Source: Bacillota bacterium (GTDB lineage Bacteria > Bacillota > Bacilli > Paenibacillales > Paenibacillaceae). From it: a stretch of DNA of 18,907 bases. The first letter of the stretch is position 1; each line of letters begins with the position of its first letter. The notes under the pieces were generated by a model. The model did no database searches. It was not told the origin of the DNA and saw only the letters and a program-made list of their open reading frames with translations. The stretch is from assembly GCA_023386495.1 (NCBI GenBank), contig JAEWJS010000005.1:1-18907 (forward strand), read 5' to 3'. Shown in pieces: positions 6,111 through 12,811 of this stretch. A program made the translations under genes and the position numbers.

Positions 6111-7626
6111 CGCTCCCGTACCGTCCATCCGCCGCCAGCATCCGATCTCGATCGTGTTCTTCATCGCGGCCATCGTGAAAAACTTGCTGTATCCGTTGCT
6201 TGCCTTCCTCGTATCCGCGATCGTCCGCGACGACCTGCAGCCGATCTGGGTATACGGCGGAGCCGCTCTGTTCCTGATCGTGAGCATTGCGACAGGCATC
6301 TTATCCTGGCTGCGCTTCACTTATCGGTTCGAGGGCGGATACCTGCATGTCGAGCACGGACTAATCGTGCGCAAGAAGCTGTCCATTCCGCGTTCGCGCG
6401 TACAGTCCATCGATATGTCGGCCGGTCTCGTGCATCGCCTGTTCGGCGTCCTGAAGCTGCAGATCGAGACGGCCGGCGGCACGAAGCCCGAGGTGACGCT
6501 CAGCGCGATCGACAAGCAGGAAGCCGCGCTGCTGCAGGCAGAACTCCATCGCGTTCATGCGGATGAGGCACAGCCTGAGACCGCGCCTGAGACCGATGCG
6601 TCTTCCGCTCCCGTGCTGTCGCCGGACGACGAACAAGCCATCGAGGCAGCGCAACCGCCAATGCCTGCACCGCTGCTCGCGCCTCAATACCCGACGCACA
6701 AGGTCCCGCTCCGCGCGATTCTGCTCTACAGCGCGACTTCCGGACGCGTATTCCTCGCGCTTGCCGCACTAAGCGCCGTATATTCGCAGCTCGATGACTG
6801 GATCGAATCCTCGGAGCTCTGGGACACGTTGTTCGCATCGGCAGACCTCGGCGTCGGACAGATCATCGCCGTCGTACTAGCCGGCGCCTTCATCGCATGG
6901 CTGATCGGCGTCGCGCTCACGACCGCGAAGGAATACGGCTTCACGATCATGCTGCAAGACGACAAGCTGGTCACCGTCCGCGGGCTGATCGAGCGCAAGC
7001 AAGCAACCGTCAGCCTCAAGCGAATCCAATCCGTCTATATGAAGCAGAACGCACTGCGACGCCTGCTGGGGCTGGTCAGCATTCATATCGTGACCGCAGG
7101 CTCCGTCGATCAGCTCAATCAGTCGCATCTGCTCTGCCCGATCGTGAAGCGCAGCGACGCAGATGCGCTGCTTGCCCGCTTCGCGCCGGGCTACTATGTC
7201 CCCGACCAAGTCGATCGGCTGACCAGCCGTTCCGTCGGCGGGTTCGTGACGCTGCCGGTCGCGATATCATTGCTCATTGCCATCCCAGGCATCATCTGGC
7301 TGCCGTACGGTCTCGGCTGGGTGCTGCTCGTTCTTCCGCTCTGCACCGCCATCTGGTCTTGGCTGCGGTTCAAGCAGACCGGCTGGAAGATCGACGGCCA
7401 GCTGCTCGCAATCCATTACGGCGCATTCTCGCGCAGCATCGCGTTAGTGCCCCGGAGGCGCGTGCAAATCTACGGAACGCGGGTATCGCCGTTCCAGATG
7501 CGCAAGAAGCTCGCGACGCTGCGAGTATCCCTGGCATCGGGACCCGCAGCCGCGAGCTTCCATATCGCGCATCTCCCGGAGGAGATCGCATTCAGCATCA
7601 TGCAATGGATTGGCAAGAGGCGGTAA
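6097..7626 (+). CDS. ydbT: Triple-bPH2 membrane protein YdbT
   Basis: Starting at ATG 6097, inside the end of ydbS, the product has 509 residues (Bacillus YdbT is 493). Three bPH2 domains, each preceded by membrane helices, are visible: about 74-150 (LHVEHGLIVRKKLSIPRSRV), 278-360 (KLVTVRGLIERKQATVSLKR) and 426-505 (LLAIHYGAFSRSIALVPRRR). Membrane segments are near 18-42, 50-70, 205-228, 254-275 and a long pair at 383-422. An acidic, Pro/Ala-rich linker (152-200) separates the first unit from the second. The likely role is an envelope-stress or antimicrobial-resistance membrane complex with YdbS; the ligand of the PH domains is not known. An open frame extends upstream to 5944 but that part overlaps ydbS out of frame and is not coding. 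Confidence 0.88.
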   Translation: MTNSNAPVPSIRRQHPISIVFFIAAIVKNLLYPLLAFLVSAIVRDDLQPIWVYGGAALFLIVSIATGILSWLRFTYRFEGGYLHVEHGLIVRKKLSIPRSRVQSIDMSAGLVHRLFGVLKLQIETAGGTKPEVTLSAIDKQEAALLQAELHRVHADEAQPETAPETDASSAPVLSPDDEQAIEAAQPPMPAPLLAPQYPTHKVPLRAILLYSATSGRVFLALAALSAVYSQLDDWIESSELWDTLFASADLGVGQIIAVVLAGAFIAWLIGVALTTAKEYGFTIMLQDDKLVTVRGLIERKQATVSLKRIQSVYMKQNALRRLLGLVSIHIVTAGSVDQLNQSHLLCPIVKRSDADALLARFAPGYYVPDQVDRLTSRSVGGFVTLPVAISLLIAIPGIIWLPYGLGWVLLVLPLCTAIWSWLRFKQTGWKIDGQLLAIHYGAFSRSIALVPRRRVQIYGTRVSPFQMRKKLATLRVSLASGPAAASFHIAHLPEEIAFSIMQWIGKRR

Positions 7627-7643
7627 TCCGCCTCCTCCTCTTG
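7613..7643. terminator. Hairpin between convergent ydbT and MBL genes
   Basis: GAGGCGG (7617-7623) and CCGCCTC (7628-7634) form a 7-bp stem whose 4-nt loop contains the ydbT stop codon; a longer alternative pairs GCAAGAGG (7613-7620) with CCTCTTGC (7636-7643). It fills the 17-base gap between the two genes. No T-tract follows on either strand, so termination is likely imperfect. Confidence 0.4.
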
Positions 7644-8447
7644 CTAAGCGCTATCCGGCGCGCCGATCTGCACCGTTAAACCCGTCTCGGCGAATCCCAC
7701 GCCAAGCGGGAGCGGATACGTGCGTCTTAAGTCGATGTCATGCGACAGGTGGGTGAACAGCGTCCTGCCCGGCTCGATCGCTTCCAGCAGCTCGAGCGCT
7801 TCCTTCACGTCATAGACAGATCGCGACTCGTATGCATACGGTTCATGATAGAAGCTTGTACCGAGCACAAGCAGGTCAAGACCCCTGAGCGGCTCAATCT
7901 CGAGCTCGCTTAGGCCGATCGCATCGGAACAATACGCCCAAGCATAGCCGGAATGCGGCTGCACGAACCGATAGGCGTACGCATAGCCGTTCTTCCCGTG
8001 ATTGACCCGCCATGCCTTGGCCTCCCAAGACCCGACACGGAACTTGCGGTCCGCCGAGTGGAACTCGATCTGCCGTTCCAGCCAAGGGAAACGCATCAGA
8101 ATTTCCTCCCGCACCTCGCCCGGCACATACGCTTCTCCCCGCTTCCCCAGCCATCTGCAGGCATCCGCCCATTCCGGCAGGCCGCCGATATGGTCAAAAT
8201 GCGCATGCGTGATCAACATCCGATCGATCCACCGCAGGCCCGCGGCCTCCATCTGCCTGCCCCAATCCGGTCCGCCGTCGATCCACGTGATACCGCTCAT
8301 CGGTTCTGCCAGCTGAAGAAGCGAGCGGTATCGCCGATTCGCGCCGCTTCTTCTTGCCTCTTCGCACACTTCGCAATCGCAATAGACTCTCGGGACACCC
8401 ATTGCATCGCCTGTCCCATGGAACGTAATCGTCGTCAGCGTACCCAC
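7644..8447 (-). CDS. PhnP-like metallo-beta-lactamase-fold hydrolase
   Basis: The 267-residue frame (GTG at 8447) carries the metallo-hydrolase motif HAHFDH at 81-86, later metal ligands in SDAIG and THLSHD, and a CxCxxC cluster (Cys23, Cys25, Cys28) after HGTGDAMGVPR, the pattern of PhnP-type cyclic phosphodiesterases, where the cysteines bind a structural zinc. PhnP opens ribose cyclic phosphates from phosphonate breakdown, but no phn genes are nearby, so the substrate is open (a nucleotide or cyclic phosphate ester is likely). The start is uncertain: GGGAG lies immediately against the GTG, whereas GGAGG is 8 bases before a CTG at 8438 that would give TTITFHGTG, close to the usual N terminus. 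It is the last gene of a three-gene unit, starting 6 bases after the acetyltransferase stop codon. Confidence 0.85.
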   Translation of the reverse strand: MGTLTTITFHGTGDAMGVPRVYCDCEVCEEARRSGANRRYRSLLQLAEPMSGITWIDGGPDWGRQMEAAGLRWIDRMLITHAHFDHIGGLPEWADACRWLGKRGEAYVPGEVREEILMRFPWLERQIEFHSADRKFRVGSWEAKAWRVNHGKNGYAYAYRFVQPHSGYAWAYCSDAIGLSELEIEPLRGLDLLVLGTSFYHEPYAYESRSVYDVKEALELLEAIEPGRTLFTHLSHDIDLRRTYPLPLGVGFAETGLTVQIGAPDSA

Positions 8448-8453
8448 CTCCCA

Positions 8454-9122
8454 CTAGATTGGATACAACGGAACCTCCGTCCGGTTCTTCAACCTTTCCA
8501 TCATCGCGTGCCAGGCAGCCGGCTTGTTCGGCAATGCCGCGTAATAGCGCTCCAGGTATTCCGTGATCAGCGAGGACGGCAGCGAAGCCAATGACTCGTC
8601 CGCCGGGAGGAAGCACAGGTCAAGCCCTTCCACCGCTGTCCCTTCATGGTCCCACGAAGGATGGACATAGTCAATGTCCAATCGTAAATATCCCATGTGC
8701 GACAGCACCTCGCGGCGAACGTACGGGTTCATCGGGGACACGCCGCCGAACGGATAGTCGGTCCGGTACGGGTCGTAGATTTCCGCGAACATGCCGAGCG
8801 GGTCCGTCCCGCTTGCAGCGGCGAGACGCTGCAGATCTGCTTGCCTGCGCGAGGCGAGGAATCGCCCGATGCCGAGGCCAGCTTTTCCGATAATCGTAAA
8901 ATCCGTCACCGCCACGCGCTGTTCCGAGAAATACCGATATTCCGTCGCTCCGACGACCTCGCCGTCCAAGATCGCGGCATATACATGGATGCCCTCGTCC
9001 TGCAGCGGCCCCTCCCATAATTCATAGGCGAGCACCTCCTCCGGCGGGAAAATCTCTCCCATCAGCCGATGCATCCCCGCGAATGCGGCATCCTCAATCG
9101 ATCGAATGCGGTAATACTCCAT
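8454..9122 (-). CDS. GNAT-family N-acetyltransferase (second of pair)
   Basis: The product has 222 residues from ATG 9122, chosen because AGGAGAG lies just upstream and because the longer frame would run into the preceding gene. A GNAT fold is suggested by GIHVYAAILDGEVVGATEYRYF (strands 2-3), VAVTDFTIIGKAGLGIGRFLASRRQ (strand 4 and the acetyl-CoA pyrophosphate loop, GxGxGxF in place of the commoner RxxGxG/A) and a C-terminal part of about 110 residues rich in Tyr/Pro (DPYRTDYPFGGVSPMNPY). The substrate is unknown. It sits 17 bases after a second, unrelated GNAT gene and just before the PhnP-like hydrolase, all on one strand with ribosome binding sites in the gaps, so an operon is near certain. 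Family call good, function unassigned. Confidence 0.75.
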   Translation of the reverse strand: MEYYRIRSIEDAAFAGMHRLMGEIFPPEEVLAYELWEGPLQDEGIHVYAAILDGEVVGATEYRYFSEQRVAVTDFTIIGKAGLGIGRFLASRRQADLQRLAAASGTDPLGMFAEIYDPYRTDYPFGGVSPMNPYVRREVLSHMGYLRLDIDYVHPSWDHEGTAVEGLDLCFLPADESLASLPSSLITEYLERYYAALPNKPAAWHAMMERLKNRTEVPLYPI

Positions 9123-9139
9123 ATCGCTTCTCTCCTCTA

Positions 9140-9802
9140 CTATTGGATAAACGGATTGCGCCATTCCATCAGTGCCGCATAGCCGCAAGACTCTTCATCT
9201 TCTAGGTAATCATGCGCGATTCCGACCGGCAGCCGGCCGCACCGCAATAGGAAGCCGATCACCGGATCATGCCATAAGCCTGCCATGACGTTCTCGAGAT
9301 ACTGCTCCGGCGTCGCGGTTGCGGCATGCTTATGATAGCCCGGCATGCGCCCGCCGCCCAGCAGCCGCTGCTTGCCCTGCTGCACGACCGTCTCGTACAT
9401 GGACTGCATCAGCCATTTGCCTACGCCTGCCTTGCGGTAAGCAGGCATGACGCATATATCGACGACATAGAGCGTGCTGCCGGCCGGATCATGGTTCCGG
9501 ATGTAGCCGTTATCCGTCAGCGTCGCCCAGTCATGCTTGCCGGCAAGCTGCTCCTCGGAGACGAGGAGACCTGTCATAGAGCCGACGATCCGGCCGCCCG
9601 CTACCGCGCACAGCGCCCCTTCCGGATAACGCGATACATGCTCCGACAGTTGTTCCTCGTTCCACCATAGCTCGGCAGGAAACGGCGGCGGAAAGCTTGC
9701 CCGCTGCACGTCGATCAAGCCGTCGAAGTCTTCTCGGGAGTAGTTGCGGATCGTCAGCGGAACCGGCTTCTCGTCTGCATATACGACAAGTTCTTTACGC
9801 AT
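9140..9802 (-). CDS. GNAT-family N-acetyltransferase (first of pair)
   Basis: The 220-residue protein shows a complete GNAT core: TIRNYSREDFDGLIDVQRASFP (strand 1 and helix 1), ALCAVAGGRIVGSMTGL (strands 2-3), TLYVVDICVMPAYRKAGVGKWL (strand 4 with the acetyl-CoA loop RKAGVGKWL) and GFLLRCGRLPVG (the late strand-5/6 region). GGGRMPGYHKHA is typical of the GNAT branch found beside or fused to carbon-nitrogen hydrolases. The ATG at 9802 has GAGGAGG upstream. It heads the operon with the second acetyltransferase and the PhnP-like hydrolase. The operon could modify, then hydrolyse, a small amine-bearing metabolite or toxin, but that is speculation. Confidence 0.82.
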   Translation of the reverse strand: MRKELVVYADEKPVPLTIRNYSREDFDGLIDVQRASFPPPFPAELWWNEEQLSEHVSRYPEGALCAVAGGRIVGSMTGLLVSEEQLAGKHDWATLTDNGYIRNHDPAGSTLYVVDICVMPAYRKAGVGKWLMQSMYETVVQQGKQRLLGGGRMPGYHKHAATATPEQYLENVMAGLWHDPVIGFLLRCGRLPVGIAHDYLEDEESCGYAALMEWRNPFIQ

Positions 9803-9918
9803 GAGCGCCTCCTCGCGGTATTATGAGCGTATTCTCATCTCATTCTAATAAAGCCTAACCGTTCGCGGACGGCCGCCGCGTGAGCTTCTCCGTGGTAACG
9901 ATTAGGGAATCGAATCTC

Positions 9919-9970
9919 TGTTATAGTAAGTCAGGCAGCAGGGAACATCGCCAATTACGAACTTACTATA
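9919..9970 (+). promoter_or_regulatory. Extended -10 and perfect inverted repeat upstream of the NlpC/P60 gene
   Basis: TGTTATAGT (9919-9927) fits TGnTATAAT with one mismatch. The same bases start an inverted repeat: TATAGTAAGT (9922-9931) is exactly complementary to ACTTACTATA (9961-9970), 29 bases apart, the second arm abutting the ribosome binding site GGAGGT. It could be an operator that loops the promoter or a 5'-end hairpin that hides the ribosome binding site. Confidence 0.45.
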
Positions 9971-9986
9971 CGGAGGTCGATAGATC

Positions 9987-10481
9987 ATGAAAGTCAATAC
10001 ACGTACTCTTATTCGCCAGACGCTTTCTGTCGGTCTGTGCGTCTCCATAGGATTAACAGCACTCGGATTCGGACAAGCTAAGCCGGCAGGCGCCGTAACG
10101 ACATCGAAGGCGAACAGCATCATCAGCACGGGCAAAAAATACCTCGGCGTCCCTTACGACTTTGGCGCCAAGTCGGGCGTCACGTACGAATTCGATTGTT
10201 CGTCGTTCACGCAGTATGTATTCAAGCGTCACGGCATCTCGCTGCCGCGTACCGCGAAGCAGCAATCGACGAAGGGCTACCGCGTGTCGAGATCGAACCT
10301 GAAGAAGGGCGACCTGATGTTCTTCAAGGTGCCGGGACGCGCGACGAGCATCGGACACGTCGCAATCTACGCCGGCAACGGCCAGATGCTGCACACGTAC
10401 GGCGCCGGCGGCGTCAAGTTCACCAGCATTAATAAGGCCTACTGGAAGAACTCCTACGTAACAGCCCGCCGCCTTAAGTAG
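9987..10481 (+). CDS. Secreted NlpC/P60 cell-wall peptidase
   Basis: The 164-residue precursor starts with a signal peptide (basic MKVNTRTLIRQ, hydrophobic core 13-29, cleavage probably after AKPAGA near 36). The mature part is a single NlpC/P60 domain: Cys71 in FDCSSFTQYVF, His124 in GHVAIYAGNG and His136 in LHTYGAGG make the Cys-His-His triad. Such C40 peptidases cut the gamma-D-glutamyl-diaminopimelate bond in peptidoglycan stem peptides. No LysM or SH3 cell-wall binding domain is present, so the protein is a minimal, freely secreted hydrolase. The ATG is supported by GGAGGT (9972-9977). It is transcribed alone; an intrinsic terminator lies 204 bases downstream and the promoter region carries a perfect inverted repeat, pointing to dedicated control. 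Confidence 0.9.
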   Translation: MKVNTRTLIRQTLSVGLCVSIGLTALGFGQAKPAGAVTTSKANSIISTGKKYLGVPYDFGAKSGVTYEFDCSSFTQYVFKRHGISLPRTAKQQSTKGYRVSRSNLKKGDLMFFKVPGRATSIGHVAIYAGNGQMLHTYGAGGVKFTSINKAYWKNSYVTARRLK

Positions 10482-10684
10482 GACCGATTGTGATCATGAA
10501 GTTGAGCTTCGCAGCTTATTCGACTTCGAATCTTGAACGCTAGCGCAATTTCCGGTGCTCACGTAGATCTGTCTACGCTCCGCTCCTCAATTGCTACTAT
10601 CGTCCAACCTTCTCGATGCTGACAACCGGTCATGGGAACAACGCTTGACTTAGCGTTAGGTAGCATATCTAACTGATAAACAAA
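10482..10684. other. Long 3' untranslated region with inverted repeats
   Basis: About 200 bases with no gene between the NlpC/P60 stop and its terminator. CGTAGA-TCTG-TCTACG (10562-10577) is a perfect 6-bp hairpin inside GTGCTCA...CTCCGCTCCTC, and AACGCT-TGACTT-AGCGTT (10640-10657) is another. GAAGTTGAGCTTCG and TCGACTTC near 10498-10527 are partly complementary. The composition looks like a dispersed intergenic repeat rather than a decayed gene. Confidence 0.4.
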
Positions 10685-10720
10685 CGGCTGACGGGCTATG
10701 CCTGTCAGCTGTTATTTTTT
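10685..10720 (+). terminator. Intrinsic terminator of the NlpC/P60 gene
   Basis: CGGCTGACGGGC (10685-10696) pairs with GCCTGTCAGCTG (10700-10711) in a 12-bp stem with two G-U pairs and a 3-nt loop, followed by TTATTTTTT. The G-U pairs form only in the plus-strand RNA, which makes this a plus-strand terminator. Its T-tract overlaps the stop codon and last Lys codons of the converging histidine kinase. Confidence 0.85.
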
Positions 10721-12070
10721 GGGGAATTGGAGGGCGATGGTGGTCCCTTTGTCGGGCTTGCTGAAGACGTCGATATGACCGTCATGCAGATCCACGATGC
10801 GCTTGGCAATGGATAGACCGAGCCCTACTCCGCCCGTTGCGCGGCGGCGTGCGCCGTCTACGCGGTAGAAACGTTCGAATAAGTTCGGAATCTCGTGCTC
10901 GGGGATGCCGATCCCCTTGTCCGATACGAGAATACGCACCATCTGACGCGTCTGGCTGATCGTAATGTCGATCGGCTCTTTGCTGTACTTAATGGCGTTA
11001 TCGATCAGGATTGTCATGAGCTGCCGAATTTTGTCCTTGTCGGCATTAATCCGAATGCCGGTCGATTCGGCGTCGGCATGGATGCGAATCAGACGCGTGA
11101 ACGTCTTCTGCAGCATGGAGGACAGCTCGTCCGTCAACTGCACGACGTCGAATACCTCCGGCTTCAGCCAATCCTCTTGGTCCGCCTCGGCGAGCATCAG
11201 CATCGACTTGATCAGATTCTGCATCCGCTCGGATTCCTTCGCGATCGCTTCGATCGCTTCATCCCGAATGCTGCTGTCATCCCGTCCCCATCGCTTGAGC
11301 ATGCCGGCATAACTGCTGATGACCGTCAGAGGCGTCTTCAGCTCGTGCGAGGCGTCCGCGACGAATTGCTTCTGCCCGGCGAAGGTTCGGTCCAGCCGCT
11401 CGATCATCTGATTGAAAGCGCGGATCAGTTGGAGCAGCTCGGCCGACTCTTCCTTCTCCTTAATTTCGATCATGCGCAGCTTGCCGCTGCGGTCGATCTC
11501 CCGCATCGTCTGCACCATCGTCTGGATCGGCGCGGTCAGCTTGGACGTGAACCAATACGTCCCGAATATCGCGAAGAACACCGCGCCTGCGCTCGTGACG
11601 GTCAGCGCCGCGACCAGCACCTGCAGGTAGTTGTCCAACAAGCTCAGCTTCCGCGTAATCTCGAGCGATCCGATCACTTCGAGCTCGTCGTACAGCGGCA
11701 CTTGCATGTACAAGACGCGCATCCCGGCCACCGTCGACATGCCGGATTCATGCGTGCGGCTGAAGGTCGCCTGCCGATTCAACAGATCGCTATCCGTCCC
11801 TAGCTGGTTGACGATATTGCCTGCCGGATCGACGATGCGGATCACTTCGTTCACGTTGTAGAACTCCGACAGCAGATCCGGATCGGACATGCGGTTGACC
11901 GTGTCGATCTTCGCGTCCTCGAGCAGCAGATTGACTTTGTTCGCCACCAGCTGCTCTTCGCTGCCTGTCGTGATGCGGATCACGAAGAAATAGACGAAGA
12001 TGTTGAACAGAATCAGGATGAAGATGAGCCAGAAGATGGTGAACAGGGTGAATCTTTTGCGAAGCGTCAT
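10712..12070 (-). CDS. HAMP-domain sensor histidine kinase (ArlS/YkoH type)
   Basis: The 452-residue protein has a membrane helix at about 9-31, an extracellular sensor of about 120 residues, a second helix near 150-173, a HAMP segment (173-228), a dimerisation domain with the phosphorylated His242 in VADASHELKTPLT, and an ATPase domain with N box LIDNAIKYS, G1 DKGIGIP, F box LFERFYRVD and G2 GGVGLGLSI. It senses an envelope or extracellular cue, autophosphorylates and passes phosphate to the response regulator encoded just upstream. The start ATG overlaps the regulator stop by 4 bases (ATGA), the usual arrangement. The nearest relatives by eye are ArlS and Bacillus YkoH; the signal is not evident. 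The stop codon lies in the T-tract of the opposing terminator. Confidence 0.92.
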   Translation of the reverse strand: MTLRKRFTLFTIFWLIFILILFNIFVYFFVIRITTGSEEQLVANKVNLLLEDAKIDTVNRMSDPDLLSEFYNVNEVIRIVDPAGNIVNQLGTDSDLLNRQATFSRTHESGMSTVAGMRVLYMQVPLYDELEVIGSLEITRKLSLLDNYLQVLVAALTVTSAGAVFFAIFGTYWFTSKLTAPIQTMVQTMREIDRSGKLRMIEIKEKEESAELLQLIRAFNQMIERLDRTFAGQKQFVADASHELKTPLTVISSYAGMLKRWGRDDSSIRDEAIEAIAKESERMQNLIKSMLMLAEADQEDWLKPEVFDVVQLTDELSSMLQKTFTRLIRIHADAESTGIRINADKDKIRQLMTILIDNAIKYSKEPIDITISQTRQMVRILVSDKGIGIPEHEIPNLFERFYRVDGARRRATGGVGLGLSIAKRIVDLHDGHIDVFSKPDKGTTIALQFPKK

Positions 12071-12765
12071 GCGTCCGGCTCCTTCAACATATAGCCCACG
12101 CCGCGGATCGTATGGATCAGCTTATAACGGAAGCCGCGATCCAGCTTCTGGCGCAGATAACGGATGTAGACGTCCACCAGGTTCGTCTCGCCGATGAAGT
12201 CATAGCCCCATACATCGGTCAATATTTCTTCGCGGGTCTTCTCCTGATTCTTATTCTCCGCCAAGTAGACGAGCAGGTCGAATTCACGCGGGGTCAGCTC
12301 GATCGCCAGCTCCTTGCGGAATACTTTGCGCGAGCGGAGCTCAATCGATAAGTCGGCCGCGCGCAGCACGTCGGAGCCTTCCCCTTCCTTCGCCTGCTGC
12401 TGAAAGATGCGCAGCAGATTGCGAACGCGGGCCAGCAGCTCCTCCATTGCGAACGGCTTCGTAATATAGTCGTTGGCACCGGTCTCGAAGCCGCTGACCT
12501 TATCCGGCACCGTATCGCGCGCGGTGAGCAGCACGACCGGAATCGGGTTGCCGCTGTTGCGCAGCCGCCGCAGCACCTCGATCCCGTTAATGCCGGGCAG
12601 CATGACGTCCAGCAGCACGAGATCCCATTCGCCGGACAGCGCCATCTCAAGCCCGGTGCGACCGTCTTCCGCACGCCCGACCTCATAGCCTTCATGCTCC
12701 AGCTCCAGCTGAAGAATTCGGGCAATGCCTTCTTCGTCTTCCACGATTAACAATCGTTCCTTCAT
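12067..12765 (-). CDS. OmpR-family response regulator (ArlR/YkoG type)
   Basis: The 232-residue protein is a receiver domain (LLIVEDEEG at 5-13, phospho-acceptor Asp53 in LLDVMLPG, Thr in LLTAR, Lys in ITKPF) followed by a winged-helix DNA-binding domain (LTPREFDLLVYLAEN, GETNLVDVYIRYLRQKLD, IHTIRGVGYML). Phosphorylated, it binds DNA as a dimer and regulates target genes. I chose ATG 12765, giving the usual MKERLLIVEDE N terminus; in-frame TTG (12777) and GTG (12774) codons lie upstream, and the Shine-Dalgarno AAGGAG (12778-12783) is 12 bases from the ATG, a little far, so a slightly longer product is possible. Overlaps the kinase gene by 4 bases. The chrA gene ends 46 bases upstream on the same strand, so read-through from it is likely. 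Confidence 0.92.
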   Translation of the reverse strand: MKERLLIVEDEEGIARILQLELEHEGYEVGRAEDGRTGLEMALSGEWDLVLLDVMLPGINGIEVLRRLRNSGNPIPVVLLTARDTVPDKVSGFETGANDYITKPFAMEELLARVRNLLRIFQQQAKEGEGSDVLRAADLSIELRSRKVFRKELAIELTPREFDLLVYLAENKNQEKTREEILTDVWGYDFIGETNLVDVYIRYLRQKLDRGFRYKLIHTIRGVGYMLKEPDA

Positions 12766-12811
12766 GGTAACCACCAACTCCTTAATGGTAGGATGCCATA
12801 TTTGTCGTCAT

